From Metabacillus halosaccharovorans (GTDB taxonomy: Bacteria > Bacillota > Bacilli > Bacillales > Bacillaceae), in NCBI RefSeq assembly GCF_002019635.1, contig NZ_KV917372.1, positions 620,001-684,000 of the forward strand: a stretch of DNA of 64,000 nt. Reading direction: 5' to 3'. Below the pieces are notes generated by a model. It had not been told where the DNA came from, did no database searches, and worked only from the letters and a program-made list of their open reading frames with translations. The position numbers and the translations under genes are program-made. The number at the start of each line of letters is the position of its first letter. The first letter of the stretch is position 1. Below are positions 48,103 through 56,318 of the stretch, in pieces.

Positions 48103-48582
48103 TTTAATAGTTAAAATTATATTTAATCTATTATTAAAACACGCCTGAAACACTTAACTTCTCTATATTATTTTGATAAGGATTGAAATATGACAACTAT
48201 AATTTATTCTGTTTATAATCAATTAATATTTATCAATTATCAATTACTTTTACAAATTTATCTAATGTTATGTAGTATTAAGTTTATAACGAATATTTAA
48301 GTTTACATAATAATGTTATTGTATTTTTTAAATAGTTATTACAATAAAAATAAAAAACAATTACCTTTCACTCCATAAATACAAGTCTAATTCTTCAAAT
48401 ATTAAAATGTCTGAAAATTCATACCAATCTTTTCAACCTTGTTTAACAACAGAAGATTTAACATTTTTAAATATGGGCATTTGCTGTTGCACTCCCACAA
48501 TAACCTACATACCTTTATAAAGATTACTTATTTCTTTCTGGTTGGTGATATGAAAGAAATCAATAAGGAGTGTTTGTGAAAC
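48103..48582. other. AT-rich gap between katA and the coiled-coil gene
   Basis: 480 bp with very low GC. I find no gene, terminator or clear dyad beyond the PerR box at its edge. A CATACCTTTA near 48508 is a loose match to a sigma-K minus-10 and could serve the gene at 48583; this is weak. Confidence 0.4.
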
Positions 48583-48963
48583 ATGTATTCATACCCCTAT
48601 GTTTATAAAAATGAGCCTGTATCAAAATTCTATTATGGAAATCATTTGTCAAATCCTCTCTCTTATATGCTTTACCATAATTCAGATCAACGTCAACCGA
48701 ACCTTGAGAGGAGGATAACATCGCTTGAGCGTCAATCTGATCGTCAAACTAAAGAGCTAACCAGGCTTAATAATGAAATAAAAAGATTAAATGAAGAAAA
48801 TCGCAGGATGAACCGTGAAATAACCCGCTTAAATGAACAAGTCAATCGTGTTAATAATAGAGTTGAACAACATACTCGAAGACTAAACCGTCTTAACCAA
48901 AGGTTACGTGCAGTAGAAACTAAATTCAGTCTACCTTTCACTCCAGATGATGGTGGCTTCTAA
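48583..48963 (+). CDS. Tyr-rich head plus basic coiled-coil protein, unknown
   Basis: 126 residues. A Tyr/Asn-rich head (MYSYPYVYKNEPVSKFYYGN, up to about residue 40) is followed by one long coiled coil (45-112) made of LNxEIxRLNEENRRMNREI-type heptads rich in Arg and Asn, and a short PFTPDDGGF end. No signal peptide. This head plus coil composition is common among Bacillus spore-surface proteins, but I recognise no family. AAGGAG lies 12 nt before the ATG. It ends at a strong terminator. Confidence 0.7.
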   Translation: MYSYPYVYKNEPVSKFYYGNHLSNPLSYMLYHNSDQRQPNLERRITSLERQSDRQTKELTRLNNEIKRLNEENRRMNREITRLNEQVNRVNNRVEQHTRRLNRLNQRLRAVETKFSLPFTPDDGGF

Positions 48964-48985
48964 ATCTAAAATAAAAGCATTAGTT

Positions 48986-49016
48986 ACAATAGGGTGAATT
49001 ACACCCTATTTTTTGT
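48986..49016 (+). terminator. terminator of the coiled-coil gene
   Basis: 9-bp stem AATAGGGTG (48988-48996)/CACCCTATT (49002-49010), 5-nt loop, followed by a T tract. Confidence 0.85.
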
Positions 49017-49071
49017 TTTCATTAAACATAAGAACACATATTTAAATATCAATTGTAATACAATTACATCA

Positions 49072-49218
49072 TTATTTAATTCTCTTAAAACAACAGCCTC
49101 CTCTTATAACACCTTTGGTCTTAGAAGCAGTTCTCTTCACATTTCCTTTTTTTCTATTTATGATTATAGGTTTACTATTATTGTCCTGGCTGCCCTCACT
49201 CTTACGATAATTACCCAA
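49072..49218 (-). CDS. 48-residue basic peptide with a Cys-Cys pair
   Basis: TTG start at 49218 behind GGAGGG with a 6-nt spacer; stop TAA at 49072-49074. The product begins MGNYRKSEGSQDNNSKPIII, is rich in Lys/Arg (NRKKGNVKRTASKTKG), and ends RGGCCFKRIK. No hydrophobic segment. It lies 63 bp downstream of the JAMM peptidase gene in the same direction, so it may be the last gene of that operon. Family unknown. The ribosome site and composition argue for a real gene. Confidence 0.5.
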   Translation of the reverse strand: MGNYRKSEGSQDNNSKPIIINRKKGNVKRTASKTKGVIRGGCCFKRIK

Positions 49219-49281
49219 AAGTATCCCTCCATAAAATTCTTTTCTATATATTATAAACAGTGTTAATCTTTATGGATTGGA

Positions 49282-49689
49282 CTAATTGACAATTAATATT
49301 GATTCAGTAGAACTTCGATTTTCTATTACATAACATTTTGTAACTGGATTTACTTTCTTAAATGAGACAATAATCATTTTCACGTCTTGATATGGATGAT
49401 TAATTAAATCAAACTTAGAAGGGATAGGGGATGTTTTTGGGTGTGAATGATAGATACCTAGTACAATTTCTCCCTTATGAAATATTTTATTAAATGTTTT
49501 TTGAACGCTTTCCTTTCCAACAAAATAACGTTTTTCAGATTTAGATTCATTTTTCAATCTCCATACAGAAGTAACTTCACCATTCACTCCTGAAACTATA
49601 CCGCATGCTTCATTTGGAAGTTCCGTTTTGCAGTGTTGTATCATTTCTTCAAATACATATCGAGGAAATGTTAAGTTATTTTTTTTCAA
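49282..49689 (-). CDS. JAMM/MPN+ (M67-like) metallopeptidase
   Basis: 135 residues from the TTG at 49689, 8 nt after AGAGG; it overlaps the upstream gene by 14 bp. All zinc and catalytic residues of the JAMM motif are present: Glu27 (LPNEACGIVSG), His81 and His83 in GIYHSHPKTSPIPSKFDL, Ser91 and Asp94. JAMM enzymes cleave isopeptide or peptide bonds, in bacteria often next to ubiquitin-like or cysteine-biosynthesis partners. No such partner is near; instead the gene is coupled to a coiled-coil protein. Substrate unknown. Confidence 0.85.
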   Translation of the reverse strand: MKKNNLTFPRYVFEEMIQHCKTELPNEACGIVSGVNGEVTSVWRLKNESKSEKRYFVGKESVQKTFNKIFHKGEIVLGIYHSHPKTSPIPSKFDLINHPYQDVKMIIVSFKKVNPVTKCYVIENRSSTESILIVN

Positions 49690-50539
49690 GGTCTTTACCT
49701 CTATGCACTGAGGGATTTGACTCTTCACGGCCACCCAGTTCTTTTTGTTGTTGGATTTCTTGAATGCTCGAGTCGTTGTTCATATTTGAAGTCGGTTTGA
49801 ATGTAAGGTTATTTGTATGTTCTGAAGCTACAATTGAGTTTCCTAGCGCTTTATTTTTAGATACATCCTTTGCTTCGTCTTTATATTTGTTCCTCAATTC
49901 TATTCTCTTTGGACCTGTAGGTGGTAAAAAACTTGCTTTTTGTGTCTTTTTAGAAACACCATGATAAAAATTTGCAATATCATTGCTAATTAGTTCGGTA
50001 ACTTTAGGATAAAGATTTTTAGAAGAAATTGAAGTATGAATGATGTTTCTTAATTGTTGGTAGCTATTGGGATGTAGAATTTCTTTCTTATTTCCTTTAT
50101 TACTATTTATTATTACCTTTAATTCTGACAATTCTTCTTTTATCTGATCAACTGTGGATGAATCCATTAATTGCTTACCAATTTCATTATTAATTACCTC
50201 TTTTATACCTCGAATTATCTCATCTTGATCCTTATTTACCAATGTCTCCATACACTTTTGTAAATCAGTGATTGTATGATCCAATTTATTCATTTTCTCA
50301 GAAAGAGTTTTAACATTTTCCATCAATTCTTTTGTTTGACTGTTATACTGTTCAACAGCTTTTCTTAATTTTTCTTCTATCTTTAACATTTGTCCTGTTA
50401 TAGATTGATGCTCAAACTTCATAGATAGGTAGTCATTGGCGACATTTCCTGATTGGGCTGTTTCTAATGTTTGTTTAAAAATAGATAGCTTTTGTTTTAA
50501 ATTTTCAATACTGTTAATTTTCTCTTCGAATCTATCCAA
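49676..50539 (-). CDS. 287-residue coiled-coil protein coupled to the JAMM peptidase
   Basis: TTG start behind AAAGGGGGGATAAAAAT. Helical coiled coil over about 1-150 (LKQKLSIFKQTLETAQSG, then VKTLSEKMNKLDHTITDLQK), a small folded middle (about 155-205, SYQQLRNIIHTSISSKNLYP), and a disordered polar tail rich in Asn, Ser, Gln ending RGKDLEKK. No signal or membrane helix. No family recognised. The stop overlaps the JAMM start, so it is the obvious candidate partner or substrate. Confidence 0.7.
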   Translation of the reverse strand: MDRFEEKINSIENLKQKLSIFKQTLETAQSGNVANDYLSMKFEHQSITGQMLKIEEKLRKAVEQYNSQTKELMENVKTLSEKMNKLDHTITDLQKCMETLVNKDQDEIIRGIKEVINNEIGKQLMDSSTVDQIKEELSELKVIINSNKGNKKEILHPNSYQQLRNIIHTSISSKNLYPKVTELISNDIANFYHGVSKKTQKASFLPPTGPKRIELRNKYKDEAKDVSKNKALGNSIVASEHTNNLTFKPTSNMNNDSSIQEIQQQKELGGREESNPSVHRGKDLEKK

Positions 50540-50686
50540 ATTTTTATCCCCCCTTTAGATATAGTCATTTTCCCTTGAGACATTAACACAATTTTACATT
50601 TTGATCCTTCTATTAAGAACCAATTTTACTACTATTCATATGCTACAAATGTATAGAAATTATCTTAATTCGGAGGTGTTTGCAAT

Positions 50687-51319
50687 ATGCAAGCAAAAAA
50701 TTTAACAGGAGGACAGGAGCTCCTTTGCATTAACACGACAAAGGTATATGACTGGATTCTAAATGAGGCAACATTTGATTTAACATTTACTGATGAAACT
50801 CTTCCTATTGTTGGTGAGGACCCCTTAACATGTGATGAAATTACAGGTCCCGTTACAGTTGAAGTTACACCTGGTCCAGTCGAAGTTCTAAATCGTGAAG
50901 ATAGAGAATTTGTAATTGATGGAGCGTTAGTCACTCTTCAATTGGTCACAATTCGAAAGAACTTCACTGTAACATTCTTCTTCCCAACTGCAACTGGTAC
51001 TGAGGTCGCTTCGTTTGATTTCGCACGCTGTGAACAAGTTGTTTTATGTGCACCAGAAGGTACAGACATTGAAGTTACGTATAGTGAATTAGACAGCTTT
51101 ATTTGCTCATTTGAATGTGATTTTCTTACAGATACATTCGATGCTCTTGTAACAGTCCGTACATGTCAAAGCATTCAGTCAACTTTCCCTGTAACACTTG
51201 AGATTGTTGCTGACTTCTGTCAACCTAGAGACATTCTACCAACACCAGCTTGCCCGACACCTACAATGCCGCCACAATGTCCGGTACTATTCCCTGATAA
51301 TGGTGATGACGGGGAATAA
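50687..51319 (+). CDS. Cys-rich beta-rich protein, possibly spore-surface
   Basis: 210 residues, predicted mostly beta, with about ten Cys: ELLCINTTKVYDWI, LTCDEITGPV, ARCEQVVLCAPEG, FICSFECDF, VRTCQSIQ, DFCQPRD and a Pro/Cys tail PACPTPTMPPQCPVLFPD. No signal peptide, no membrane helix, acidic end. The KVYDWI motif and Cys pattern recall proteins I associate loosely with Bacillales spore coat or exosporium, but I cannot name a family. Excellent GGAGGTG site. It is closed off by a very strong terminator, so it is expressed as a single gene. Confidence 0.7.
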   Translation: MQAKNLTGGQELLCINTTKVYDWILNEATFDLTFTDETLPIVGEDPLTCDEITGPVTVEVTPGPVEVLNREDREFVIDGALVTLQLVTIRKNFTVTFFFPTATGTEVASFDFARCEQVVLCAPEGTDIEVTYSELDSFICSFECDFLTDTFDALVTVRTCQSIQSTFPVTLEIVADFCQPRDILPTPACPTPTMPPQCPVLFPDNGDDGE

Positions 51320-51329
51320 TTGTGCATAT

Positions 51330-51366
51330 GGATAGAGAGAGGAGATGATCCTCTCTCTATTTTTAC
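51330..51366 (+). terminator. strong terminator after the Cys-rich gene
   Basis: Perfect 12-bp stem ATAGAGAGAGGA (51332-51343)/TCCTCTCTCTAT (51349-51360), 5-nt loop, then TTTT. Confidence 0.92.
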
Positions 51367-51382
51367 TGAAGGAGTGCCATTC

Positions 51383-51937
51383 ATGAAACAAAACAACTTG
51401 TTAAAACTTCAAGAAATGGTGAAGGAACACGAACATAAGACAATAAATTACTTAAATGAAATAAAAAAATTAATTAATGAATCAAGAGAGGATAATAATA
51501 ATGTTCAATTAATTAGCTATTTTACATATTCGGTAAATATTTCACATCGTTTGGACGATGAGAATTTAATTATCGGTTCATATATTATCCATAACATTGG
51601 ACAGAAACAAATTACAAACCCTTATATTTGTTTACAATTTAGCCAAAGCCACCCTTTTCAATTGTCAGGCAAAATCATTAGCGCGAAGCAACAAAATTCA
51701 AATATAACGGACGGCTGGGAACGGCTAAACAAATCATCAGATAAAGATGTGTACTTTCTAAAGCCCATCAATAAAAATAACATTAATCCTTCTCAAATGA
51801 TTTCTTTTCAAAACTTCCAACTAAAATGGCTTCCCTCAAAGTCCTATACAGGAAATATATTAGGATTTTCCTATAGCGATGAATTTAAGGAAGGTATACC
51901 TGCCATAAATTCTATTAGTATTAGCGGAAATAGTTAA
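51383..51937 (+). CDS. 184-residue protein: N-terminal coil plus beta domain
   Basis: Start at the ATG 51383 behind GAAGGAG; the frame is open back into the terminator but has no site there. Residues 1-40 form a helix (KLQEMVKEHEHKTINYLNEI). Residues 45-180 look like a beta-sandwich: QLISYFTYSVNISHRLDDEN, IIGSYIIHNIGQKQITNPYI and a KPINKNNINPSQMISFQNFQ loop. No signal peptide or Cys. No family recognised. First of three tightly packed genes. Confidence 0.65.
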   Translation: MKQNNLLKLQEMVKEHEHKTINYLNEIKKLINESREDNNNVQLISYFTYSVNISHRLDDENLIIGSYIIHNIGQKQITNPYICLQFSQSHPFQLSGKIISAKQQNSNITDGWERLNKSSDKDVYFLKPINKNNINPSQMISFQNFQLKWLPSKSYTGNILGFSYSDEFKEGIPAINSISISGNS

Positions 51938-51949
51938 TGGAGGGATTTG

Positions 51950-52240
51950 ATGGTGTTTAATGAGGAAAATGAAAAATTGATAGACGAATTAGCTAAAAGC
52001 ATTGTCCAGGAATTAACCAATCTTAAAAAAAACGACAACAGTTCCATTCATATAGAAGGAAATACCCTATTACTACTTATTCTATACTTATTTAATACTC
52101 GTATATCCTCAAAAGATATGAGTACAGCAACTAAAGATATGATTATTTCTGATGAAATTATTGAACAATTTGAGAAGATGATCGATAAGACCGAAGACAA
52201 GTTTGAAGAAATTATCAAAATACTTAAGACAAATACCTAA
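51950..52240 (+). CDS. 96-residue acidic helical protein
   Basis: ATG at 51950 is 5 nt after GGAGGG. Helical throughout: EENEKLIDELAKSIVQELTN, a short hydrophobic stretch TLLLLILYLFNTRI near 43-56, then KFEEIIKILKTNT. The hydrophobic stretch is too short for a confident membrane helix. 12 bp after the previous stop and 41 bp before the next start, so co-transcribed. Function unknown. Confidence 0.6.
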   Translation: MVFNEENEKLIDELAKSIVQELTNLKKNDNSSIHIEGNTLLLLILYLFNTRISSKDMSTATKDMIISDEIIEQFEKMIDKTEDKFEEIIKILKTNT

Positions 52241-52281
52241 ATAGTTCCTTTTGTATTTGAAGTCAAATGGGAGTGATAACA

Positions 52282-53571
52282 GTGGAAAACACTATGCTTC
52301 AGCAAAAGCTTATTCATATGAAATCAGAACTTAGTAGGTATAAAGCACAAGTGGAAGACTATGAAAACAACTATCATTATTCGCAATTAAGAAAACTAAA
52401 GCATGCGAATGCGAACCTTCTCGAAGAAAAAAACTCAATATCATTGCAATTAGATATAACTAAGAAAAAAATTGAAGAATTACAAAATAGCTACCAATTG
52501 CAAGTGGGTAAAAATAAACAACTAGAATTTGAATATATCCAAACTTCTACAAGATTAAAGAAAGAAATAGAGACATTGATAGAACAAGACGTAGAAAAGA
52601 ACAAAGAAATCTCTTATTTAATAGAAAATAAATCTAAATTAGAAGCTATAAACAATAAATTAAAAGCAGAGCTATATTCTCTAAAAAATGAAATAGTAAA
52701 AAAACAAGAAATAGTAAAAAAACAAGAAATAGTAAATGAAATAGAATTAAAATATACTAATCTACAAAAGGGAAATCAAAAAATCTCACAAGAATTAAGA
52801 GAGTATCGTGCGAATTACGAAGAAGCATTATTACAGAATGAAAACATCAATATAGAGAAAACAGAAATCGAACAAAAATTATTAGACTTAACGAATGCTG
52901 TGAATAATGAGAAAATGAAGCTAAAAACAGAGATAGAAACAAAAGAAATCTCTATTGAAAAACAAGCTGGAGAAATTAATCAACTTAAGGAACAAATTGA
53001 CTCAACTAAATTAGATCGTCAACAATATGAGGAGTTAATTAATATAAAAGATAAAGAAATACTTCAAAAGAATAACGAATGTGATTTTCTTAAAAACATC
53101 ATTACGAAACTAAATGAAGATAAACTCCAGGTGAGAACAAACGGGGAACAATTACAGGAACAAATTTACCAATTAAAAAAAGGAAATGAACAAATACTTC
53201 AAACACTAATCGAAACGAATAAAGATAAACATGAACTTAACGATATGAAAACTATCTTACACTCGATTTCAAATGAAATATATGCATTTAAATCTGGCCA
53301 CTCTAAAATAAATGAGCAGATTGAGAAGGTTCAACAAGATATTGATTCATTTTTACCAAAATTTGAGTTCATTACATCTGCAAACGATGACACGATGGTC
53401 TTATTACAAATTGAAAAGCAAATAAAAAACTTAATAAATGAATCGATTGACTATGAGATAAAATTAGACACACAAATTGTAACCCTGGACAATCTTGAAA
53501 GAAACGTTCAAGAAGTAACTGAGGAACTAATGAAAATGGAAACAGATAAGAACGAAGATCAACATTTTTAA
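52282..53571 (+). CDS. 429-residue long coiled-coil protein
   Basis: GTG start at 52282, 8 nt after GGAG; an in-frame ATG at 52267 would sit upstream of that site. Nearly the whole protein is a coiled coil rich in Glu, Lys, Gln, Asn (for example LLEEKNSISLQLDITKKKIE), with a short break near 350-365 (ISNEIYAFKSGHSKINEQIE). No signal, membrane helix or Cys. Residues near 145-160 contain the tandem KKQEIVKKQEIV from an 18-bp DNA duplication. A filament or scaffold role is suggested by form only. Confidence 0.65.
   Translation: MENTMLQQKLIHMKSELSRYKAQVEDYENNYHYSQLRKLKHANANLLEEKNSISLQLDITKKKIEELQNSYQLQVGKNKQLEFEYIQTSTRLKKEIETLIEQDVEKNKEISYLIENKSKLEAINNKLKAELYSLKNEIVKKQEIVKKQEIVNEIELKYTNLQKGNQKISQELREYRANYEEALLQNENINIEKTEIEQKLLDLTNAVNNEKMKLKTEIETKEISIEKQAGEINQLKEQIDSTKLDRQQYEELINIKDKEILQKNNECDFLKNIITKLNEDKLQVRTNGEQLQEQIYQLKKGNEQILQTLIETNKDKHELNDMKTILHSISNEIYAFKSGHSKINEQIEKVQQDIDSFLPKFEFITSANDDTMVLLQIEKQIKNLINESIDYEIKLDTQIVTLDNLERNVQEVTEELMKMETDKNEDQHF
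52698..52740 (+). repeat. 18-bp tandem duplication inside the coiled-coil gene
   Basis: GAAATAGTAAAAAAACAA occurs twice in a row followed by a partial third copy (GAAATAGTAAA), adding six residues (EIVKKQ) per unit without breaking frame. Confidence 0.75.
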
Positions 53572-53625
53572 AAAATTTAATACTACCTTATGTAGTGATG
53601 TTTAACCGTACATCTGTATGTTAGA

Positions 53626-53656
53626 AGATAGCTGTCAGAATTGACAGCTATTTTGA
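53626..53656. terminator. convergent terminator overlapping the aminotransferase stop
   Basis: 10-bp stem ATAGCTGTCA (53628-53637)/TGACAGCTAT (53642-53651), tetraloop, T tract on the plus strand. Its right arm covers the minus-strand stop codon at 53648. Confidence 0.8.
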
Positions 53657-54781
53657 TCCTTTTTCTCCAAGAAATTCATTCACACAATTAATAATATTCT
53701 CCTGAATTTCTCTCGACATGGTTGGTGAGATCGGTAGAGCTAATATACGTTTAGCTATAGTTTCGGCAAGCGGAAAATCTCCCTCTTTATAATTTAAATA
53801 GCTAAATGCTTCTTGGAGATGTAATGGGACAGGATAGTATATAGCTGAAGAGATCCCTTTTTCCAATAAATAAGCGGAAAGTTCATTACGCTCATCTAAT
53901 TCAATACAATATTGATGAAAAGTATGTTCCCTATTTTCATATATCTTAGGTTTTTTTAAAGACTTATGAATATTTTCTGTATAGTTTTTCGCAATTTCTT
54001 TTCTCAAATGCAGAAAAACATCAAAATATTTCAATTTCACTAATAATATAGCTGCCTGTATTTCATCAAGTCTACTATTCATCCCTATTAAGGAATGCAG
54101 ATATTTTTTATCACTGCCATGGTTACGTAGCATAAACATATTTTTGTAAAGATCTTTATTATTTGTAACAACTAAACCAGCATCTCCAAAAGCTCCTAAG
54201 TTTTTTGATGGAAAAAACGAAAAGCAGCCAATATCACCAATAGAACCTACCCTTTTCCCCTGATATTCTGTCCCTATAGCTTGACATGCATCTTCGATTA
54301 CCTTTATGTGATGTTTCTTCGCTATTTCCATAATTTGTGACATCTTTGCAGAAAGGCCAAATAAGTGAACAACTATAATCGCTTTCGTCTTGGGAGTAAT
54401 GGCTTTTTCCATTTTGTAAGGATCAATATTATATGTCTCCTCATCTATGTCAGCAAAAACTGGTTTAGCTCCAGCTTGGGCAATGGCTTCAGCTGTTCCA
54501 AAGAAAGTGAATGGTGTTGTAATGACTTCATCACCAATACCAATACCTAGTGCTTTCAATGCAATATATAATGCATCTGTACCGTTTGCTACTCCCAGTG
54601 CATAAGATACGTTTAAATAGCCTGCTAACTCATGTTCAAGCTTTTTACCCTTTTCTCCTAACACATATGCTCCACTTTCAATTACGTCTGTTACAGATTT
54701 TATTATCGACTGACCCATTAAATTAACTTCTTCCTTTAAATCAACCATTGGGATAAAATTTTGTTGGTTTTGTTCTTCCAT
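53648..54781 (-). CDS. DegT/DnrJ/EryC1 PLP-dependent sugar aminotransferase (WbpE-like)
   Basis: 377 residues from the ATG at 54781 behind AAGGAGG. Fold-type I aminotransferase acting on a keto-sugar nucleotide. ANGTDALYIALKALGIG, TPFTFFGTAEAIAQAG, EDACQAIG and the PLP lysine in FSFFPSKNLGAFGDAG. The pattern fits the WbpE/WlbC branch (C3 amination of a 3-keto uronate) better than the C4 branch, but I cannot prove regiochemistry. It follows the UDP-sugar dehydrogenase by 39 bp. The 3-oxidase (WbpB) and N-acetylase (WbpD) usually needed are not visible here. Confidence 0.85.
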   Translation of the reverse strand: MEEQNQQNFIPMVDLKEEVNLMGQSIIKSVTDVIESGAYVLGEKGKKLEHELAGYLNVSYALGVANGTDALYIALKALGIGIGDEVITTPFTFFGTAEAIAQAGAKPVFADIDEETYNIDPYKMEKAITPKTKAIIVVHLFGLSAKMSQIMEIAKKHHIKVIEDACQAIGTEYQGKRVGSIGDIGCFSFFPSKNLGAFGDAGLVVTNNKDLYKNMFMLRNHGSDKKYLHSLIGMNSRLDEIQAAILLVKLKYFDVFLHLRKEIAKNYTENIHKSLKKPKIYENREHTFHQYCIELDERNELSAYLLEKGISSAIYYPVPLHLQEAFSYLNYKEGDFPLAETIAKRILALPISPTMSREIQENIINCVNEFLGEKGSK

Positions 54782-54820
54782 TATATTACCTCCTTCCATC
54801 TTCACTACCTCTCTTAATTT

Positions 54821-56122
54821 TTATTTACCTATGCCAGAATAACGCATTCCCAATTCTTCGATTTTCTCTTTTGATAATTTATTTCGACCATCATATACAA
54901 ATGTACATTTCGTGAAACTTTCAAAATCTATTTTTTTAAATTCGTCATGATAAGCTTGAAGAATGATGATATCAATTTCAGAAGAAACTGTTTGATCATT
55001 GATATCAAATGGAATTACATCATATTTTATTATTTCTTCATTTTCAAACAAAGGATCTGCTACAAATACCTGGACATCTTTTTCTTTCAGGATTTCGATA
55101 ATTGCCAGTGATGTAGACTTTGTTGTCTCCTTTACATTTTCACGATAAGATAAACCCAAAATAAGTATATTCTTTTTTTGGAGTGATCCCATTTCTTTTT
55201 CAATTTTTGAAATTGCATAATCAGACATACGATCATTTATTTTTCTTGATAAAGGTGTCAGACCTTGAACTAATCCTTTATTGATAAAAAAGTAAGGATA
55301 TATCGGAATGCAATGGCCTCCCACCCCAATACCCGGTTGATGGATATGTGAGTATGGCTGACTATTACTTGAATCAATTACTTCCAATATATTAACATTC
55401 ATATTATCTGCAAATTTAGCTAGGTCATTAGCTAGAGCAATATTAACGTCTCGGTAGACACACTCTGCGACTTTGGCAAACTCTGCTGTTTCTAATGAAC
55501 TTACCTCAATGATTTCACAATTAAGCGTTTTTTGATAAAATGCTGATGCTCTCTTTAAACTTTTCTCTGTAAGACCACCAATTATCTTCGGATAATTTTG
55601 TAAATCCTCTATGATTCTATTTGAGTAGACTCTTTCCGGACTATAAGCTAAATCAAAATCAGTGCCCATTCGTAATCCTGAAACTTCCTCTATTTTTTTT
55701 CCAAATCTATTTCTTGTATCTCCTGGCGGCAATGTTGTCTCAAAAATTACCAGGGTACTCTTTTTAACCCCTTTCCCAATTTCTTCCACCGCAGAATCAA
55801 TATACCTATAGTCAACGTGATTCTTATCATCTATTAATACAGGAACTATCACGATTACAATGTCAGATTGAGCTACAGCTTCTGATGTTATTGTAGTGGC
55901 AGTTAATGTTTTATTATGATGAGCATTAGCTACTAATTCCTCTAGACCCGGCTCATTTTTTACATGACTTATTCCATTATTTACGGATGATACGACTTTT
56001 GGATCAATGTCTGCCCCTAATACTTTACAACTGTTATTTGCAAATACTGCTGCCAAAGTAAGACCAATTTTACCAAGACCAACTACAGCTATATTATGCA
56101 ATAATTGATTTTCAGCTATCAC
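54821..56122 (-). CDS. UDP-N-acetyl-hexosamine 6-dehydrogenase (WbpA/WecC type)
   Basis: 433 residues, GTG start after AGAGGTAGACAAA. Rossmann loop IAVVGLGKIGLTLAAVFANN, central TTLPPGDTRNRFG, catalytic Cys in GIGVGGHCIPIYPYFF, and the C-terminal UDP-binding ILGLSYRENVKETTKSTS. The GGHCIP(I/V)(Y/D)P form with a Tyr points to N-acetylhexosamine substrates (UDP-GlcNAc or UDP-ManNAc) rather than UDP-glucose. It supplies an amino-uronic acid. Divergent from epsM. Confidence 0.88.
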   Translation of the reverse strand: MIAENQLLHNIAVVGLGKIGLTLAAVFANNSCKVLGADIDPKVVSSVNNGISHVKNEPGLEELVANAHHNKTLTATTITSEAVAQSDIVIVIVPVLIDDKNHVDYRYIDSAVEEIGKGVKKSTLVIFETTLPPGDTRNRFGKKIEEVSGLRMGTDFDLAYSPERVYSNRIIEDLQNYPKIIGGLTEKSLKRASAFYQKTLNCEIIEVSSLETAEFAKVAECVYRDVNIALANDLAKFADNMNVNILEVIDSSNSQPYSHIHQPGIGVGGHCIPIYPYFFINKGLVQGLTPLSRKINDRMSDYAISKIEKEMGSLQKKNILILGLSYRENVKETTKSTSLAIIEILKEKDVQVFVADPLFENEEIIKYDVIPFDINDQTVSSEIDIIILQAYHDEFKKIDFESFTKCTFVYDGRNKLSKEKIEELGMRYSGIGK

Positions 56123-56318
56123 TTTGTCTACCTCTTTTCTTTGTTAATTAGTTCCTTATCATTAGTCTATGTAAAGAAAAGTAATCTGATTGGACTTTCA
56201 TTTTGAAAAAGAGGCTTATTTTTAGAAATTCAATTCATTTTATATGCATAATATTATGATCTACAAATATCATAAAATAGGATCTGTAAAGCCTTTATTA
56301 TTAAGAGGTGATGAAATA

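Noticed and set aside
48994-49266. 90-codon plus-strand frame after the Tyr-rich coil gene
   Set aside because: Starts inside the T tract of a terminator, no ribosome site; the opposite strand carries a better-supported 48-codon gene.
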